Assembly: GCA_037074615.1 (NCBI GenBank)
Contig: CM073524.1
Coordinates: 19,173,406 to 19,237,405 of the forward strand
Source of the DNA: Leucaena leucocephala
Taxonomy: Eukaryota > Streptophyta > Magnoliopsida > Fabales > Fabaceae
Length of the DNA stretch: 64,000 nt
Direction of reading: 5' to 3'
Both the position numbers and the translations under genes were made by a program. Shown piece by piece: positions 45,891-58,631 of this stretch (position 1 is its first letter; every line of letters begins with the position of its first letter). The notes under the pieces are model-generated. The model ran no database searches. It saw nothing but the letters and a program-made list of their open reading frames with translations, and was not told where the DNA came from.

Positions 45891-48468
45891 TGAAACATTC
45901 TTACTTTCATACGTCGTAGGGACCATTTGGTAGCATTTAGAACCACTTTCAGGGTCATTGAAGTCCAATTTCTCAATCTGGAGTATTACTCTTATCGAGT
46001 ACTGTTCACTATGAAAATTCTAGATGAGTGACCTGACTTTGAAAAATCATAACTAATTCTAGAAAAATCAAAATGAAGTGGTTCCAATTTCTACATGAAG
46101 CTAACTCAATTATATTTCAGGAAAAAATAACTCGTTTACCATGCATTGACCGAGTCAACATCAGTCAACATTTCTACTTTACTGTTCATCCAGCCTCCTT
46201 AGACAGTACCTACGTACACAGTACGTATCAGCTGCTTTCCTTATCTTGTCATAATTTTGACAGTATAACGGCGTCACTTAAAATTCCCAAAATTCACTTC
46301 GACGTAACCTCCCCTGTAATGGGTTATTTATTTGGATGAGATTCGGGGGAACCTCAGTAGCAATAATCATAACAATATATGTAATACAGAGTGACAGTGC
46401 TTGCTTGTGATTGTGTACAGATAAGTTTGCTGCTTGCTTCCATACTCAATAACATATGATCATAGCATTGTAGTAGAGCTTCAAGCATAACATATAGGAC
46501 AACAATCCAACCAAACAATATCACAACAAATCACAAAGCCATTACATAAAAGCTAGGATTAGTTACTACCTCAAGAGCTTAGCAGATCTCTAGAATCCCT
46601 ATACTGCTTCCAGCTCCGCCAGAACTTCCTTTCTTTCTTTCTTCCTCTCACTTTCTCTCTCTAGCACTTCCTTCTCTCTCTTAAATGCTCTTGGCCATGG
46701 CATATGAAGAGTAAGGGGGTATTTATAGTTTTGTCAATGGAATTTTTATAATTTTGAAGCCATCTTAACTTGTGGTCCTGATTTTTCCAGAATTTCCTAT
46801 TTTTCTTTATTCCTTTTACTGCATCATGCATGACATCATCCCAAGGCCACCTCATGGGACACCTCATATGTCACATGGCGAAATTGCAAGCTCCTGGGAC
46901 ACCTCATTAGCTGACTCAGCGGTTCCAGACAGTTCCAGAGTCTTGCACCGGAATACACGGCTGAGATCGTGCCACGTGTCCTCAACTTTTTCTTCCTCCT
47001 CTATGTTGGCACCATGTGGCATCTTGCTGACACCTTTCACGCCATACAATGCTATCCAAATAAGTCTAGGACTTTATCTGATCACCTCCTCGATTATCGT
47101 GCCAACCGAGTAACTTTACTTTATTGAAACAACATTAAAATAGTATTTTAATGCCACTTTTTCCCACATATCACTGGGCCTACGTTTTTGGGCTCTGGGA
47201 ATGTTATCTTGGATCTTGATCAAACTCAAGTACTCTCATGGCTTGATTCCCAAGAAACATCCCTTGGCAAATTACCAAAATACCCTTGGGTGCGCTCTCT
47301 TGCACTATTTTAACCCTAAGGGTAAAATCATCATTTTATGCCCTTCTGTACACTGTCATGGCATATACTGACTCTGAGTAACTTTATCTGTATGTGCCTT
47401 GGCTTCTAGGCCTATCCAGAATGACCAAAATGCCCTTCATACATCTACTACCCCTTTAGTACAACACAGGGGCATTTTCGTAATTTCGCACTTCTCCGGA
47501 GTTCTGCTGGACACTGGCCCACCTATAAGTCCAAGTGTCTTATTGGGCCTTTCAGGGTCCATTACCTTCATGGCACGCATTATGAGGAATCTTCCCCTGC
47601 CCATGTTCATCGGGTACTTTAACTATTATGCACCGTTTATACACATCTCCGGCACCGGGTCCTTTTACCAGATACACTGGCCCGCTGTGTTTAGGCATCC
47701 CTGTGGGTCATAACAGTCATCTGACTGAGGTCATCCGAACTCATTCAGTCCCTTTTTAAATACCGATAAATCTCCCTATCGGATACCTGGAGGCCACACA
47801 CTCCCGTCTGAATTTTATAATTTGTGAATAACTTTCTCTACAGACCTCCTATCTGTATTCTGTCAGTTTCCTGACATCCGTCCCATCAGGACGCATCATC
47901 CTGTAATTTCTCACTTATATCTGAAATCTAGGATATCTGGTAGGAATTTTTATAACTTTTGGACTATCAGATCAATTTTGGCTATCTGGAGTCAGGAGAA
48001 AATTCCTGTATTAAGCCAAATTACCGAGCATCACTTGCTCTATCTACTAGTGAAATCTGGGACTGAAATACTTTCGGGCAGTCCAAACCACTTCCGGCCT
48101 GACTTTCTTTAATTACAATTTAGCCCCAAAGAACTTTTCTTCTTTTCAATTAAATCCCTTTTTATTTGGCTAAAATTACACTTAAGGACCCCACCTTTTT
48201 GTCTACTTTTCCTTTTTGGCTTTAAACTTTCCATAATTGCAGTTAAGTCCTTCCATTTCCTTTCTTTTGCAATTTAATCCCTTTCTTTGCATAAATGGCC
48301 ACTATATCCCTAGGGACTTTCACTATTTACACATAAGTCCCCGGACTTTCACTGATTTGCAGTTTAGTCCCTAAAAACCTTCTGTATGTTTTTGGAACTT
48401 CTGCTCAAAGGAATATATCTATTTCAGGCTACTTACTAAGTCTCTGGCCTGAAAATTGGGATGTTACA
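45891..48468 (-). repeat. Element 3 5' LTR, with internal deletion
   Basis: 2578 bp. Compared with the 3' LTR it lacks about 0.5 kb, corresponding to roughly 36293-36796, with the junction near 46195 where CCAG is followed directly by CTCCTTAGAC. TATA box 46720-46727, G-box 46973-46978. The loss removes part of R-U5, not the promoter. Confidence 0.9.
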
Positions 48469-48473
48469 TGGCT

Positions 48474-49891
48474 TACCTGGGCTATTGCCTTGTGCAATCA
48501 TGGCCTAACCACCTGCTATTGCATTCTATTGCTGTGGCCATATCATAACATTTCATCTAAATTTGTTCTCTAACTGCGAGCAATCTGTATCTGAACTGTG
48601 CTCTTATCTGAAGAGCAATCTGTATCAGATCTAACTCTTATATGAAGAGTGACCTGAACTCATCTGAATCTAGCTCTATCTGAGAGCCATCTGTTTCAGA
48701 TCCAACTTTATATGAAGAGTGATCTAAAAATAATCTCTTTACTGTTATCTGTTATTATTTCTATATACCATTTCTTTTGATAGAGCTATAACACTACCAC
48801 CCTCTTGATACTTGCTGTAACCCTAACATAAGAAATGGCCTGAGTATTGCATTCACAAGTCTGTAGAAATACCTGAGTAACCCCAATTATACTATAACTG
48901 ACTATCGTACTCACTGAGACTGTCTGTCATTCTGGGTACATTTCTATTGCATGTCGTATGGTATGGGAGCAACATAACTTTCTCATCTTATATACTCTAC
49001 CTTGCATGTACTATAAATGGGGAGTATTCATTCATCATAGCATACTCTAACATGCGTGTCATCATATGACAATTGCAAGAAGACGCAATTATTCATCATA
49101 ACTTATGGCAACATAAGCCATATCATCACATAATTTGCTCAACCATCCCTCATGTAACTAACTAAGTAAACTTTAAAACATTCTTATCTCAAGTTTCTCA
49201 TCTGACTAGCTCATCTAACTTGGCTGCCATATTACCCTCTTGCTAGGGTATAGACTCAACCCGTAACTGCTCTTGCTCATTATTCTTTCTAAAATAGGGG
49301 AGTCCCTTTATCTTTTAAATTATGGCTACCTCTCTCTCTAAATGTCATAAACTTCTTTTACTAATCTTGCATACATCTACCGCTTTGTTGAACTACCTGA
49401 GAAAAATTCTTTCTTTATAATACGGAATTCAATCCGTGAATTAACTCTTACTGTTCATGTGAGTGAACTTGGCTAAGTATTCATCAAAGGATTTCTCTTT
49501 CCCTTAGCACTTAGCCTCACGCCCATCTCTATCTAGTTGAGAGGAATGTTTCTCATAAAACTACTAAAGAAAAACTTCTCAAGTAAGCGGATCAATCTCC
49601 ATCTCCATGAAGTACTTCTGTATCTCTTTACTATCTTTTAACTTCTTCTGTCTAGATATCAATCCCAGTCTGTTCTTGACCGGAGTGTGGTTCCTTTATG
49701 ATATTTTTCTTGATCCTGACTATTTGAGCCACATGGATCTCATTCATCATCTAGCACTATTACTTTTGCTCTCTAGGGTACTTTACCCTTAGTCTGTTAA
49801 GCTACTATTCAAATAAAAACTCTAACTAACAAAGTACTTATTACGTAGAGTTAGGGTCTGGGGATTATCCTATCTGATGCCAGAAACTTCT
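48474..49891 (-). other. Element 4 internal domain, right part, with a gag remnant
   Basis: Non-coding hairpin-rich domain continued. It has GCTCTTATCTGAAGAGC at 48600-48616 and ACTCTTATATGAAGAGT at 48634-48650. Between about 49363 and 49605 there is a decayed gag fragment on the minus strand: in translation, pieces like EVFL, FYEKH and DEYLAKF are recognisable between stops. Family-typical non-coding sequence lies on both sides of it (for example around 49300 and from about 49630). I see no other gene. Confidence 0.65.
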
Positions 49892-49903
49892 GCTTTGATA
49901 CCA
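49892..49903 (-). other. Element 4 primer binding site, one mismatch
   Basis: GCTTTGATACCA on the plus strand, one base different from the usual GCTCTGATACCA, three bases from the LTR end. Confidence 0.8.
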
Positions 49904-49906
49904 AAA

Positions 49907-52900
49907 TGTAACATCCTTACTTTTGTATGTCTTAGGGACCATTCGGTAGCATTTAGAACCACTTACAAAACCTTGGAAGTGCATTAGCTAAATCTAGAAT
50001 TTTTACTCTTGGCAAGTTACTGTTCATATGGTATTCTAGATTCGGTGACGAACTTCAAAAAATCATAATTAATTCTAAAAATATTGGAATAAAGTGGTTC
50101 AAAATTCTACTCGAAGCTAACATCTCAAAATTTAATGGAAAAATAAGTTTCTGATCAAATACTTAGCCAATTGATACAGTTTATTCCTCAAAGTTTACTG
50201 TTCATTTGGTCAAAAATTCTAAAAATAGACTCTGGTCCCCATTTTTAGAAATTTCGTTCTCTTTGTACAAATATCAAAATAAGGTGTTCTTAGTGTCAAA
50301 ATGAAGCTTGACATGTTAAATAAATATCTGTAAAGTATCATACATTTATTCCATCACTTACTATTTTTCATTACATCATAAACATTGTTGCTTAAACTGG
50401 TCATACAACATCATTACTTTCAACAATTCTTCATATAACATCATATAACATTTACATTGACCAATCCCTAACTCCTCTTCATGCTTCTTCATCCTCTCTC
50501 ATCATTCATAAACCTGTTGGGATTGGGATTACATGGAGGGTTGAGATTTTTAGGGAAATCTCAGTAGCAAACGGTACTAAACAATGCATGTATTAATGTA
50601 AATACTTGTGCTTGTGAAAGTGTTAACATTGTGTAATGTGCATGTTTCAATGTATCATATGAAATACAATTGGCCAAAGTAATCATAGAAATAGAGCTTC
50701 AATCATATACACATATGCACCCAATTCAATAAAGCTGTAGCACAACTAAGCATAACATTAAATACATACAAGTTTAGGATAAGTTTACTACCTTATTGCT
50801 TTACTTCCTTTCACTTTAACTTTGCTTCTTCCTTCTTACTTTTCCTTGATGTGTGGCTGCCTCTTTTGAGTCCACAATCAAATCCTAACATCATATAATC
50901 ATCCATTCATTACTATCTAACTTTCTTGAACATCAAACTTACTTTAACTTAACATAACTTCCTTTAATATTTACCAATTGACTTGGCATTTGAATCATTT
51001 CATGTTTTGACTTTACCCTACACAATTTCACCTTTTGAATCCATTTATGAGGTTAGAATCATGAAATTCTAGCTCCCATGAACTGTTCTGGACAGATTTA
51101 CATAACTCCCCTTTCTCTTTCAAAAATTCTCCTTTTGATTCCAATGCTTCCAATACTTGTTTTTCTACTTTATCCCACACAAATTTTCTTTTTAAAACCA
51201 TTGGAAGTATCAAAATCATGAAAATTCAATCACTGTTCATGCATGCGAACAGTAACAGAGAAGACTTTCAACAATTACAACTTTAATTCCAATGCTTCCA
51301 AGGTTCAAAACCCATCCAATCCTACACAAAATCATCATATAAATTTAATGGAAGCATTAGGTCATTAAAATTCATTCTTCTTCTATCATGAACAGTGCAG
51401 ACCAAAAGGTCTCTTTCATGGTAAAGTCAAGAATATCAATTTGATTCAATAACCAATCATCTAAACCAACTTATCTAAGCCTTAATCACATAGTTCTACC
51501 TTTATCTCCTTCCTCCTCCTTTAACTTAAGATTTGGACAGCAAGTATACTCTAGGTTTAATGGAATTTCCAACCACTAAAACCTAGATTTTACCCTTCCA
51601 AAACACATATAAATAAACTAAGAAGGATTCCTTACCTTAGGTACTTGCTTGGGTGGCTTCTCCTTGATCTTATTTTGAGTTCTTTCTTCATTTTGGCATG
51701 GTTTCCCTAAGGATACTCTAGGTGCACGATGTAACACCCCAATTTTAAGGCCCAGAGACTCAGAAAGTAAGCCTGAAATAAATAGACTATCAGACCCCTT
51801 TGAGCAGAAGTCCTAGAAACATACAGAGGGTTTTTAGGGACTAAACTGCAAATAAGTGAAAGTTCGGGGACTTATATGTAAATAGTGAAGGTCCCCAGAG
51901 GTATAGTGGCCATTTATGCAAAGAAAGGGATTAAATTGCAAAAGAAAGAAAATAAAGGGGCTTAAGTGCAAATATGAAAAGTATAAGGCTAAAAGGGAAA
52001 AGTAGACAAAAAGGTGGGGTCCTTAAGTGTAATTTTAGCCAAATAAAAGGGACTTAATTGAAAAGAAGAAAAATTCTCTAGGGCTAAATTATAATTAAAG
52101 AAAGTTAGACCAAAAGTGGTTTGGACTGCCCGAAAGCATTTCAGTCCCAGATTTCACCAGTAGATAGAGCAAGTGATGCTCGGTAATCTGGCTTAATACA
52201 GGAATTTTCTTCGGACTCCAGATAGTCAAAATTGATCTGATAATAAAAAAGTTATAAAAATTTCTACCGGATATCCTAGATCTCAGATATATGTGAGAAA
52301 TTATAGGATGATGCGTCCTGATGGGGCGGATGTCAGGAAACTGACAGAATACCGATAGGAGGTCTATAGAAAAAGTTATTCATAAATTAGTAAATACATA
52401 CGGGAGTATGAGGCCTCCAGGTATCCGATAGGGAGATTTATCGGTATTTAAAAAGGGACTGAATGAGTTCAGATGACCTCAGTTAGATGACTGTTATGAC
52501 CCACAGGGATGCCAGAACACAGTAGGCCAGTGTATATGGTAAAAGGAGTCGGTGTCCGGAGATGTGTATAAAAGGTGTATAATAGCTAAAATACTCGATG
52601 AACATGGACGGGGGAAGATTCCTCGTAATACGTACCATAAAGGTGATTGACCCTAAAAGGACCAATAATGGCGCTATGAAAGGCCCAATAAGACACTTGA
52701 TAGGTGGGCCAGTGTCCGGCAGAACCTCGAAAAAGTGCGAAATTATGAAAATGCCCCTATATTGTACTAAAGGGTAGTAGATGTATGAAGGGCATTTTGG
52801 TCATTCTGGACAGGCCTAGGAGCCAAGACATACACAGTTAAAGGTTAACCAGGGACAGTATATGCCCTGACAGGGTACAGAAAGGTGTAAAATGATAATT

Positions 52901-54841
52901 TTACCCTTAGGGTTAAGATAGTGCAAGAAAGGGCACCCAGGGGTATTTTGGTCATTTCGCAGGGGATCTGTAATTGAGTTTAGACCCAGTATAAAAATGT
53001 TAATGATATAAAGGATCCAGATGCTAAATTTAAGGTCAGAAGACATAATATAGATTTTCAGGAAAATTAGATTCAGAAAAGGTCCAGTTTTCGAGGAGAC
53101 GGATCGGGCCGGTACCGGAATTGACGGGAAAGCTTCCAGAAGGCTTCTTGCTCTCTCAATTTTGCCATATGAAGAATGTGAGGGGTGAGGTGTCCCCTTA
53201 GGTGTCCCTTGATGATGTAGTAAAAGGGAATAAAGAAAAATAGGAAATTCTGGAAAAACCAGGGCCACAAGTTCAGGAGGCTTCAAAATTATGAAAATGC
53301 CATCCATCAAAACTATAAATACCCCCCCTTGCTCTTCATTCTTCATGGCCAAGAGCATTTAAGAGAGAGAAGGAAGTGCTAGAGAGAGAAAGTGAGAGGA
53401 AGAAAGAAAGAAATGAAGTTCTGGCGGAGCTGGAAGCAGTATAGGGATTCTAGAGTTCTGCTAAGCCTTTCAGGTAGTAACTAATCCTAGCTTTTATGTA
53501 ATAGCTTTGTGATTTATTGTTCTATTGTTTGGTTGGATTGTTGTCTTATATGTTATGCTTGAAGCTCTGCTACAATGCTATGATCATATGTTATTGAGTA
53601 TGGAAGCACGCAGCATACTTATCTGTACACAATCACAAGCAAGCACTGTCACTCTGCATTACATATATTGTTATGATTATTACTACTAAGATTTCCCCGA
53701 ATCTCACCTCAATAAATAACCCATTACAGGGGAGGTTATGTCGAAGTAAATTTTGGGAATTTTAAGAGATGCCGTTATGCTGCCAAAATTATGACAAGAT
53801 AGCAGTAGTGAAGAAAGGAGCTGATACGTACTGTGTACGTAGGTACTATCTAAGGAGACTGGAAGTGAGTGGACCTAGCCGGTTTATCCAGTCTTTCCTG
53901 GGTACTTACGTAGAATGGTAGTTCTCACGGGAATTACCGAATCGGCACAAGATCAGTTTCTTTCTGAAGATGAAGCGTAGCAGTTATGCTGCCGGATTTC
54001 AGGCAGGAAAAGATGTAATAGAAATATGGAAAAATTTTGTACATACCCAGATGTAAAACAACTTATTAATTAATAATGAGTATTGTTTGGCATGTTTGAC
54101 TGATATGTGATGGATATCTGCATATGTGTGTAAAGTTGTTTGCTGGAAATTGCCACTATGAACAGTAACTCGTGGTGACCTAATGATGTTTGACCTATAA
54201 TTAAAAATAGTAAATGGATGAATAAATGTACGAATTTTTTATGGTAAATAGTATACATATTGATATTCAATTTGATATATAGTATGCCTCGTTTGGATAT
54301 CTACACATGGAGATATAAATTATCAAAGTTGGGACCAGAATGCTGGATTTAGGGGGAAAATGCTGGATGAACAGTAAAATTATAACGTTGACCTACGTTG
54401 ACTTGGTCAAAGAATGATCAATGAGTGATTTTTCAATGAAATATAATTGAGTTAGCTTCAATTATCAATTGGAAACACTTCATTTAAATTTTTCTAGAAT
54501 TAGTTATGATTTTTCAAATTCAGGTCACTCATCTGGAATTTTCATAGTAAACAGTACTCGATAAGAGTAAAACTCCAGATTGAGAAGTTGGACTTCAATG
54601 ACCCTGAAAGTGGTTCTAAATGCTACCAAATGGTCCCTAAGACGCACGAAAGTAAGGATGTTTCACATGAAATTATGAAGACAAGGTGGGGTATTTATAG
54701 CCAAAACTTTGGCACCTTGGGTCCATAATATCCTCACTTTTCCTAATTATTACAATAGCTTAATCTTGAATTTGATTGGTTAGTTTTTGGATTAATTAAC
54801 CTTAATCATCATTAGGTTAATTCTTATATTATTTTATTACA
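49907..54841 (-). repeat. Element 4 5' LTR, interrupted by a solo LTR
   Basis: About 2.0 kb after removing the insertion 51730-54665. Left end TGTAACATCC, right end probably ...TTACA at 54841. In sense order it has a short U3, a TATA-type box (complement of TATTTATAG near 54690), a consensus splice donor AAG/GTAAG at 51636/51635, then a body with three imperfect repeats of about 100-150 bp (about 50995-51380). It resembles the element 7 LTR in reverse. The right boundary is less certain because the other end of the element is displaced. Confidence 0.7.
51730..54665 (+). mobile_element. Solo LTR, subfamily B, in element 4 5' LTR
   Basis: 2936 bp, TGTAACACCC...GGATGTTTCA. The flanking pentamers are CACGA (51725-51729) and CATGA (54666-54670), one C-to-T change at a CpG. 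TATA box 53314-53321, candidate splice donor 53473/53474, U5 block about 53825-53960. No internal region. Confidence 0.88.
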
Positions 54842-55082
54842 TTTTAGCACATGGGATAATCTTCCTTTCCTCTTCTTGGTACCATGTGTAAACTCAATTC
54901 ATGTTCATCTCTAGTCTCTTCAACAGCATAATCAATGGCATTCAAAGAAGTAAAAGCAGAATTATCAAAAGGGAATTTCATTGCTTCATTCATGTTAAAA
55001 GTTACCACATGTTCTCTAACTTCCATTGTGATGAAACTATGCTTCATACTAATGATGGTATTGGATGTTTAGAGGAAAGGTC
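54842..55082 (-). pseudogene. pol: Athila/Tat-type pol fragment: protease-RT linker
   Basis: The minus-strand frame contains VREHVVTFNMNEAMKFP, matching the conserved linker that follows the GRPFL motif in this clade (a beta-strand, then VTFNVFEAMKYP in relatives). A stop lies just upstream, near the GPFL at 55070-55082. It is joined to 58239 once the solo LTR and one AGGTC copy are removed. The frame ends at a stop at 54844, beside element 4. Nothing of reverse transcriptase remains in the window. Confidence 0.8.
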
Positions 55083-58000
55083 TGAAACATCCTTCCTTAG
55101 ACTCCTCAGAGTACACTTGCGGAAGCAATATTAGCTTGATTATATCTTAACTTAAGCCCAGAAATTCAAAATTTTACTCTTCAGTTCCTTATTTTGGACC
55201 TTTAATTTGAAAATTAATTTATCTCGTTCTACACATCAAAATAAGGCTTATTACCTATCCACGGAATGCCCCAGATGTGTACTACTGGCTCACCAAATTT
55301 CATAGCCAAACTCCTCCGTTTACTAGGTCAAACTAAGGCTAGAACACTGCTACCTCAGGACCTGCGAATTTCTCCCTTAATTCCCCATTCACAAATTGAA
55401 CATGCCAAACAACATTTATTATTAAATAATAAAATGTCATACAACAAGGCATACAGCAAATTATCATATTTCTATTACATCTTTTCCTGCCTAAAATTCG
55501 GCAGCATAACTGCTACAATTCTTCTTTAGAAAGTAACCGATGTTGTACCGATTCGGTAATTCCCTCATGAGAACTACCATTCTACATAGTACCCAGGAAA
55601 TACTGGATGAACCTGCTGGGTCCACTCACTTCCAGCCTCCTTAGACAGCACTACGTACACAGTACGCATCATATCCTTCCCCCACTACTGCTATCTCCGC
55701 CGAAATTCAGCAGCATAACGGCGACTCCCAAAATTCTCAAAATCTACCTTAACATAACCTCCCTGAAATGGTTATACAAGGGGGATGAGATTCGGGGGAA
55801 TCTCAGAAGTAATAATCATAACAGTATATATAATACAGTGTGACAGTGCTTGCTTGTGATTGTGTACAGATAAGTATGCCGCGTGCTTCTATACTCAATA
55901 ACATATGATCATAGCATTGCAGTAGAGATTCAGACATAACATATAAGACAACAATCCAACCAAACAATAGCACATCATTCACAAAGCCATTACATAAAAG
56001 CTAGGATTAGTTACTACCTCAAAAGCAGAACTCCATAACTTCTATACTGCTTCCAACTCCACCAGAACTTCCTTTCTTTCTTTCTTTCTCCTTCTCTCTC
56101 TTCTTTCTCTCTCTTTTCTTGCCAAAAACGTGGGATGCATAAAATGGGAGGGGAAGGGGGTATTTATAGCTTTAATGGATGGCATTTCTGTAATTTTGTA
56201 GCCATCTGAACATGTGGTCCTGGATTTTCCTATTTTTCTTTATTCCTTTTTACTGCACCATGCATGACATCATCCAGGACACCTCACCGGGACACCTCAT
56301 CGCCATATTCTTCACATGTCACAATTCCTGGACACCTCATCAGCTGACTCAGCAGTTCAGTCCAATCCAGTACCGGTCCAGAGTCTTGCACCATAATACG
56401 TGTCCTCAACTTTTCTTCTGCCACTAAGATTGCGCCATGTGGCACCTGGAAGGGACCTTTCACGCCTTCCAATGCTATCTAGATAAGTCCCGAACTTTAT
56501 CTGATCATCTCCTCGGTTATCGTGCCGACCGAGTAACTTTACTTTATTGCAAGAGCATTAAAATAGTATTTTAATGCCACTTTTTCTCACATATCACTGG
56601 GCCTACGTTTTTGGGCCTGGGAATATCATCTTGGGTCCTGATCCAGCCCAAGTACTCTGATGGCACGATTCCCAAGAAACAGCCCTTTGTAAATTACCAA
56701 AATACCCCTGGGTGCCCTTTCTTGCACTATTTTAACCCTAAGGGTAAAATCGTCATTTTACACCCTTCTGTACTCTGTCAGGGCATATACTGACTCTAAG
56801 TAACTTTATCTGTATGTGCCCTGGCTTCTGGGCCTGTCCAGAATGACCAAAATGCCCTCATACATCTACTACCCCTTTAGTACAACATAGGGGCATTTTC
56901 ATAATTTCGCACTTTTCCGGGGTTCTGCCGGACACTGGCCCACCTATCAGTCCAAGTGTCTTACTGGGCCTTGTTGGCGCCATTATTGGGCCTTTCAAGG
57001 TCCATTACCTTCATGGCACGCATTACGAAGAATCTTCCCCTATTATTAATTATTGAATATTTTATCTATTATTCACCGTTTATACACATATCCGGACACC
57101 GGCTCCTTCTGTCCGATACACTGGCCTGCGGTGTTCAGGCATCCCTGTGAGTCATATCAGTCATCTGACCGAGGTTATCCGAACTCATTCAGTCCCTTTT
57201 CAAATACCGATAAATTTCCCTATCGGATACCCGGAGGCCTCGCACTCCCGTCTGGATTTTCTAATTTGCGAATAACTTTTTCTATAGGCCTCCTATCGGT
57301 ATTCTGTCAGTTTCCCGACATCCGCCCCATAAGGACGTATCATCCTGTATTTTCTCACCTAGATCTGAAATCTAGGATATCCGGTATGAATTTTTATAAC
57401 TTTTAGACGATCAGTCCATTTCTGGCTATCTGGAGTCTTCAAAAAATTCCTGTATTAAGCCAGATTACCGAGCGTCCCTTGCTCTCTCTACCGGTGAAAT
57501 CTGGGACTGAAATGCCGTCGGACAGTCCAAACCACTTATGGCCTGACTTTCTTTAATTACACTTTAGCCCCAAGAAACTTTTCTTCTTTTCATTTAAGTC
57601 CCTTTTTATTTGGCTAAAATTACACTTAAGGACCCCACCTTTTTGTCCTTAAACTTTCCATAATTCTTTCATACTCATAGAGACCTCGTATGCACATTTC
57701 ATAGTTTAGTGAAATGATCAGCATAATTTTCTCTATTTTCTGGCAAAATATGGTACTCATCGGCTACCAGCCCGATCTTTCCCATAATTACGATTTTGCC
57801 CCTACATTCTCTTTCTGGCATCTATTCTCATCTTCTTATCCTTCATCTTAAGGTCTAGAAATTCTCTTTCAATAACTCATCCCCTAAACTCTTCGGGAGT
57901 CATCGTTAATTGAAAAGCTCGACAACCCGCCCATATCAGGTTTTCTTACACAGGAGCCAGCCCATATCAAGCTTCCTGCAGAATTCCTAGGCTTAAGACT

Positions 58001-58233
58001 TAGGATATTCCTCACATTCCTCATTTTGAACCTAGGCGAACTATCCCGATTCTGTAGGTTAAAGACTTAACTCATCTTTACATCCTGAAGGACTTAGCTC
58101 ATCCCTCGGATCCTACAAAATACAGGTAAATGATCCGCCCATATCAGATTACTACCCTGGGACTACGGGTTTAGCAGCCTGCCCATATCAGACTACTTCC
58201 CAGTTCTCCTAGACCAAAAATCGGGATGTTACA
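55083..58233 (-). mobile_element. Solo LTR, subfamily A, in the Athila/Tat-type pol
   Basis: 3151 bp, TGAAACATCC...GGATGTTACA, perfect duplication AGGTC at 55078-55082 and 58234-58238. TATA box 56161-56168. It is very similar to the solo LTR at 23529-26527. No internal region. Confidence 0.95.
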
Positions 58234-58238
58234 AGGTC

Positions 58239-58631
58239 TACCTAGGATCAAAGTGCTATCATTCATTAACTCATTGGACATGTCCAAAACATAAAAGTCA
58301 GCTGGGACCACTAAGTCTTTAACCTGCACTAGATTATCCTCAAGGATTCCATTAGGATACCTATTGACCTATCAGCTAACTGGAGCACTACATTTGTGTC
58401 TCTAAGATTGTTAATACCTAAGGCTTTGTATACCGACCAAGGCATTACATTAATGGCTGTCCCTAGATCTAGCAACGCTCCCTTAATAGGAATATTTCCT
58501 ATAGTGCATGTGATTGTGTAGGATCCTGGGTTTTCGCACTTAACAGGTAGTTCAACCTTAAAAAGTGATGACACATTAGCACTCACCTGAATACTCTCAA
58601 GAGGCCTAAACTTCTTTTTATCAGCACACAA
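58239..58631 (-). pseudogene. pol: Athila/Tat-type protease, broken
   Basis: The minus-strand frame from 58631 to 58329 carries the aspartic protease core: CTIGN, then LLDLGTAINVMPWSVYK with catalytic D (relatives have DLGASINVMP; here Thr-Ala replaces Ala-Ser), then VVLQLADRS. A stop at 58329-58331 is followed in the same direction by decayed sequence leading to the ILGRP end of the domain near 58240. A stop separates it from gag at 58629-58631. Such proteases cleave the Gag-Pol polyprotein. It cannot be functional as it stands. Confidence 0.85.

Larger units (their letters stand above)
35994..48468 (-). mobile_element. Element 3: gag-only (TR-GAG-like) LTR element
   Basis: Complete minus-strand element with perfect duplication TGGCT (35989-35993 and 48469-48473). 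5' LTR 45891-48468, primer site 45876-45887, broken gag 44440-45668, hairpin-rich non-coding domain 41864-44400, 3' LTR 35994-41863 including a nested solo LTR. No protease, reverse transcriptase or integrase sequence is present. This fits the described class of terminal-repeat elements that keep only gag. Its flanks join into the internal domain of element 4, so it inserted there. Confidence 0.9.
33427..54841 (-). mobile_element. Element 4: non-coding LTR element, hosting elements 3 and a solo LTR
   Basis: Minus-strand element: 3' LTR fragment to 33886, internal region 33887-35988 and 48474-49906 (split by element 3, with matching TGGCT duplications), primer site 49892-49903, 5' LTR 49907-51729 plus 54671-54841 (split by a solo LTR). 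The internal region lacks pol and contains the same hairpin-rich domain as elements 2 and 3. The U3 ends of its two LTRs do not match each other, so either one end is rearranged or two related elements are joined. The right boundary at about 54841 is where an Athila/Tat-type frame begins. Confidence 0.65.

Noticed and set aside
54842..55082. Possible host exon (minus-strand frame 55047-54844)
   Set aside because: It fits the protease-RT linker of the Athila/Tat clade and rejoins the protease at 58239 when the solo LTR and one AGGTC are removed.
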